Assembly (NCBI GenBank): GCA_018881555.1
Contig: JACAXG010000166.1
Coordinates: 994,956 to 1,058,955, forward strand
Reading direction: 5' to 3'
Source of the DNA: Amblyornis subalaris
Taxonomy: Eukaryota; Chordata; Aves; Passeriformes; Ptilonorhynchidae
Length of the DNA: 64,000 bases
In this document: one piece after another, positions 59,649-64,000 of the stretch
Position numbering within the stretch: position 1 is the stretch's first letter
Layout of the letters: every line of letters starts with the position of its first letter
Notes under the pieces: generated by a model
What the model was told of the DNA's origin: nothing
What the model saw: only the letters and a program-made list of their open reading frames with translations
Databases searched by the model: none
Translations under genes and position numbers: made by a program

Positions 59649-59988
59649 TCATAGAATCACAGAATGGTTTGGGCTGGAAGGGACCTTAAAGCTCGTTTTG
59701 TTCCACCCCTTGCCACGGGCAGGGACAACTTCCACTAGATCAGGTTGCTCCAAACCCCATCCAACCTGGCCTGGAAGACTTTCAGGGATGGGGCAGCCCC
59801 AGCTTCTCTGGGCAGCCTGTGCCAGGGCTTCACCAGCTTCAGAGTAAAGATTTTTTTCCATCTATCTAGTCTAAACCTACCTTCTTTCAGCTTGAAGCCG
59901 TTCCCCCTTGTCCTGTTACTACATGCCCATGTAAATAATCCCTCTCCACATGCGTTATAGGCTCCCTTCAGGTCCTGGAAGGCCACAG
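59649..59988 (-). mobile_element. CR1 LINE 3' region, about 340 bp
   Basis: Begins ATCATAGAATCACAGAATGG and TTTGGGCTGGAAGGGACC. It continues with GCAGGGACAACTTCCACTAG, CAGCCCCAGCTTCTCTGGGC, CCCCTTGTCCTGTTACTACA and TAGGCTCCCTTCAGGTCCTG. Reading on the minus strand gives CR1 tail peptide remnants (for example GNGFKLKEGRFRLDR). It is 5'-truncated near 59988. Confidence 0.93.
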
Positions 59989-61249
59989 TTTAGCTCAGTT
60001 TTGAGCAAAGAGAAATATCTATGACTGGCTCCAGCATTTGAGTAGAAACAAACTGTTAAAGTATGTAAAAATAAAATAAGGTGGTTCAATTTCAAGGACA
60101 AATTATTGCCTATTTTCAGCTAATTTTTATTCATGCACATGATGGCTAAGGAAAGAACTTAACAGATGTTCCTCTGTGCAAAGTTGTGTTTTTTCCTCAT
60201 GATTTTGCAGACTGGTTGTTTCAGNGGAAGGGAAAGGAGCAGCCATGCAGACAGGGTGTCTTCTGTGCCAGAAAGGGAGAGCAGCAAGACCTCTGGGACC
60301 ATACACATCTATTAACATTTATGTTATTCTGCATACTCCCAGTCCAATGCGTTAAGCATCAGTACTGGCAAGGAAAGCTTAGCATAAAGCTCCTGAGGGC
60401 TCAGGAAACACAGATGAGCAGCAGCAGTATCAAGAAGTAAAATGAAGAGGAAATTGTCCTAGATCTGAAAAAAAAAAATCATTAAGTGAATTATCTTTCT
60501 AACTGTGAAGTCATGAAGAGAAGGGAAAAGGAGGATGAAGGGGGAAAAAAGGTTCTTCCTGGATGGATCTTTAGAAGAACAGAAATCTTTAAGGTTTTTT
60601 CCTGAACTTTTAAGTGTAAAATCCAAAACCTTTCCAGTTTCAAAATCATAAGAAGTGTTTGGAACAGCATACACATTTAATATAATACTGTACCTCATGG
60701 GAACAATGGGAAAGAGGAATACAAATGATGAATAGGCTTCATTCATGAAGCTTTCTTAACAAGCTGTGGAAAAGAGAGGAAAAGAGGAAAGGAAACTTAA
60801 AGAGGAAATTTGGGCTTTCTGTCGGTAACGAAGCAAATTAAAACTTCCTTGTACAGTACCTATGAATAACACATGCACTGACCTGTGCATTACAGTGGTC
60901 ATTAGGGGAGAACACCACCATAAATATGTTTTGGTCACATCAGCACCTTTGGATTGCCTTGCTCTGCCTACTTTTAAATGTATTAAAAAATGCAGGCAGT
61001 AGATTCTGAGGGCAGCAGTGATAGAGTGCTTTGTACACGGGGGCATAAAAGGGCACCAAATCACAGCAAACCTTTTCTAAAAAAGAAAACCTTTTTCTAA
61101 AGCCTTTTCCAAAATAAAAACCATATCAATACTACGATATTCAGTATCAACACAGAACAGACCACAAGAAGAACCACCTCTCACGAGCTTCCCTTTCCTT
61201 CCTCACCAGACAATGATGCACCACTGCCAGCAGAAGCAGATTTACTTAC
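59989..61249. other. Presumed intron, no gene seen
   Basis: About 1.3 kb between the CR1 pair and the 61.3 kb exon. Short ORFs on both strands lack recognisable content. Confidence 0.45.
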
Positions 61250-61328
61250 TCATATCATTAAATCCAGCCAGACCAACTTTCAAAACTTGAAATACTCGGC
61301 ATTTCCTGGTGACAACCTGTATTGGTAT
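61250..61328 (-). CDS. Internal coding exon of an unidentified gene (79 nt)
   Basis: The acceptor GTATTTGTTATAGTATTCCAG and donor AATGATATGA/GTAAGTAA flank 79 nt. Only one frame is open, in which 26 codons begin on a codon boundary. They read IPIQVVTRKCRVFQVLKVGL followed by AGFNDM, with one base (A) left over. That base plus the AG starting the 54922-55043 exon makes a Lys codon, so the splice preserves frame. The composition is basic and beta-like, with no transmembrane or signal features. The family was not recognised. The upstream exon must end on a codon boundary; I did not find it with confidence in the remaining 2.7 kb. Confidence 0.72.
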
Positions 61329-64000
61329 CTGGAATACTATAACAAATACTTAACAACTCACAACGTNTAACTGGAGTTTGAGCGTCAAATATCTGACTAA
61401 ATTTCTCTGTAAAACCACAAGGTGTTCAATAAAAGTGGTTTGCATTTTTAGTGATTACTATGACATGCCAAGACACTTGAGCTAGTTTTCCTGAAACTTG
61501 GTTATGGGAAGATACAACAGTAAAGACACAACGAGTCTCCCAAATTCTGGTGTGGGAATACTTTATGGAGAATTTCAGGAATATTGTCATTGGCCCTTAC
61601 TTCATGGTTTTCACCTAAGGAGAATCAAGAGGTCTACAAGCAAAATGTATTGTAAATATTGGGTAACCACAGATAATGGAAATCTACCACATTAATTGGG
61701 AAAATACAAATATTACATCAAATTGAAAATAATGGAATTTAAAAACCCAGTTATTTCACGAGTAGACCCTGACTCACATTTCGCATCTGTGCACATGTGG
61801 TAACCAAATAAGNGCTCCTAATTTCTCTCTATCTAGTCACATTACGAATTTAGGATTTTAGCTAATGTACTTTGATTATTTTTATAACCTCTTGAAGAGC
61901 AGATGACAAAAATAAGAATTTATGTAAATTACTCTACCTGCTTATGCCCATAGTATCTTAGGCATGGCAACTACACTGCAAAATAGAATTATATTTTAAC
62001 AGGAGTTGGTTGAAAAACATTCGTTATTCTTCAGAGATCTTTCATCACTAAGTTTCATAAAATTAGAGTTGGACAGAAGTCAAAGAATAAAGCATTACTA
62101 TTTTTTCATGTCAAATCAAAGTTTTCTTTTCTTCAAAAATTTCCAAGAAAATACTTTGATTTTGAAAAATGTCTTTTAAATAAGATCTTTGGGGGGGGAG
62201 ATGAAAAAACTATGTACTTTCCACTCTGTTTTTATGTACCTTCACACAACTGAAAATAATGCTTGGATAAATCTTTTTTTTTAATTAAAAAAAAGAAAAA
62301 AGAAAAATATTTCCATTGAAGACTGACAGAAAGCAATTGCTCAACACTTCCTGTCAACCTGCTTCAGAGGTTTTTTGGACCTGGAAAAAATGACAAGTCA
62401 GACAGTTTTTGCCTCTCTAACATAAGGCTTTGCAAGTGGCTTTCATTTCCAGGGCTGTTGTAACACATCTCAGCTACTTGGGAATCCAATCTGTTTAACC
62501 AAAGCAAATGNTATTTTTATATATATATATATATANAAANATATATATATACACACATGCACACACACATATACATGTACCCACCCACCCCTTCTGAGCT
62601 GCATGTTCAGGATATCTTTTAAAAAAAAAAATATTGACAGCAACCACCAAGTCGAGCGCGTGGCCTCGTACAGCCTGTGGCAGTCCTATTCTCCTGGGAC
62701 TCTGGTGAAGCACAGTGTAAACTCACATCCAGATTTCCTTCCAAGAACAACACAGGAACTCTTTTTCTATCAAGGAACCAGATGTAATGTAGCCAGAGGT
62801 GCCCCTGTAGCCTGAACCTTAAGGCATATCTTACCCTGTTTCTCTGAGCGTGTCTCCTCCTGACTTTTCATACTTTGCTTTTTCTCTTTTCAGTAACTAA
62901 ATGAACTCTTCATACCTGGCCCTGCTTTACTAAGTGTTTCCTCATCTCTAAGAGACCTACATGGGGTAAATAAACTCCTAATTTCAGGATTAGGTCCCAG
63001 AGCTACTTCTAAACCAAACCAAACCATCTCCTACCCTTCAAATGCAGTTAACAGATTACACAGAGTGTTTTAATTTTGGTTTAGAAAACCAGCAACAGAT
63101 GGAGATCTGTGATTTGAAGTCACTAGAAATGGCTGAGCTTTTAAGATAAAGACAAAGCAAAAGGAAATGCTTGGTAAAAGTGACAGACAGAATTTACAAG
63201 GGCCTGTAGCACAACAGAGCAGTGAGATGAATACAGCTGCATCAACATCAAAGATACAATTACCTNAAAAAGCAGAAAAAAACCCCACTCCACTGTAAGT
63301 ATTAAAATAGGCAGCACATTTGAAAGTCCTGACCACGCAAAAAATGATTGTTGCTCCAGTGGCTTTGACTTACACCACCATCAGCCAAAGCTCAGAGGTT
63401 GCAGTGCTCCTCTTGATCTCCCTCTCTTATATAGCACGCAGCCATGGTACAGAGCACCCACCATACCTTGAAACAGCTTATTTCTACAGAACAGACCATT
63501 AGATGGGGTAAATCAGCATGTGGCTCTAAAGTTTCCTTATAAAGTCAGCCAATACATTGAGAGAACTCATTCAATTATAAGAAAACTGAGTCTTAAAAAA
63601 CAGTGTTCCCAAAGATCACAGTACACAATGTATTCTGCAGGTCTGATGCTAATGGGGCCCATCCTTAATTGTGCAAATAATTCAAACTCTTGGCACCAGC
63701 AATCAAGATTTCAGCTGTANATGATTATTAGAGTCAGCATCTTCAGTGAGTCTCTATGTTTCTATATCTATTCATTTCTGATTTTAAATTATTGCAGTGC
63801 TACTGTATACCAGAAAAGCCATAAGCACACTATTCCTTGCTTGTTAAAACATCTTTCCTAACAAGTTGCCTGTTTCACTTGTTTCAGCAAGATGGAAATA
63901 AACGTATTTTCATTTGTGTTTCATTAAATTATTCCGCAACCCATATGCAGTGTCTTGATGCAGTTTGAAAGGTGAACAGATGGGATTTTATTTTTAGCTC
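61329..64000. other. Presumed intron with microsatellite, no confirmed exon
   Basis: A strong pyrimidine-rich minus-strand acceptor at about 63266 (GGTTTTTTTCTGCTTTTTNAG) is followed by open sequence but no convincing donor. Near 62050-62090, TCATAAAATTAGAGTTGGAC could be a very decayed CR1 tail. No exon feeding the 61.3 kb exon could be fixed. Confidence 0.4.
62518..62590. repeat. TA/CA compound microsatellite
   Basis: (TA)n with two N calls runs into ACACACATGCACACACACAT and then ACCCACCCACCCC. It is a compound dinucleotide and tetranucleotide repeat of about 70 bp. Confidence 0.9.

Overview
The window looks like intronic DNA from a bird genome. The main evidence is about ten 5'-truncated CR1 LINE copies whose 3' ends carry the avian ATTCTATG-type repeat. 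One of them still encodes the end of the CR1 reverse-transcriptase ORF. A solo LTR, AT-rich sequence with little CpG, and simple repeats fit the same picture. There is no bacterial-style gene packing, no recognisable tRNA or rRNA gene, and no CRISPR array. Isolated single N calls are scattered throughout.

Gene content is sparse. Three segments on the minus strand look like real internal coding exons: 61250-61328, 54922-55043 and 8104-8233. Each has a clear acceptor and donor, and each has only one open reading frame. The first two join in phase (1 nt plus 2 nt complete a Lys codon), which suggests consecutive exons separated by a 6.2 kb intron. The simplest reading is that the window lies inside one large gene transcribed right to left. 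I do not recognise the protein and assign no function. Several shorter minus-strand segments (about 53.1, 40.3, 34.9, 33.2, 22.2, 19.7, 17.8, 17.0 and 15.8 kb) have usable splice sites and an open frame. They are listed as weak candidates, because pseudo-exons of that size are common in introns.

Layout from left to right: 0-8 kb is AT-rich, with one old CR1 (1.6 kb) and one plus-oriented CR1 (7.35 kb). The best single exon is at 8.1-8.2 kb. CR1 copies follow at 10.7 and 17.2 kb, with a less AT-rich stretch near 13.4-14.7 kb. A 161-bp near-perfect tandem duplication lies at 23.5-23.8 kb, and paired perfect hairpins at 26.1 kb. Further CR1 copies lie at 27.3 kb, 30.8-31.8 kb (two abutting copies) and 38.0 kb. 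A pyrimidine-rich tract lies at 39.5-39.85 kb and a solo LTR with target-site duplication at 45.37-45.87 kb. A 270-codon ORF of unknown meaning is at 48.9-49.7 kb. Exons are at 55.0 and 61.3 kb, two more CR1 copies at 59.5-60.0 kb, and a TA/CA microsatellite at 62.5 kb.

Nine of the ten main CR1 copies lie on the minus strand, the same sense as the inferred gene. No alignment, database search or coding-score calculation was possible, so gene identity, conservation and the weaker exons are untested.
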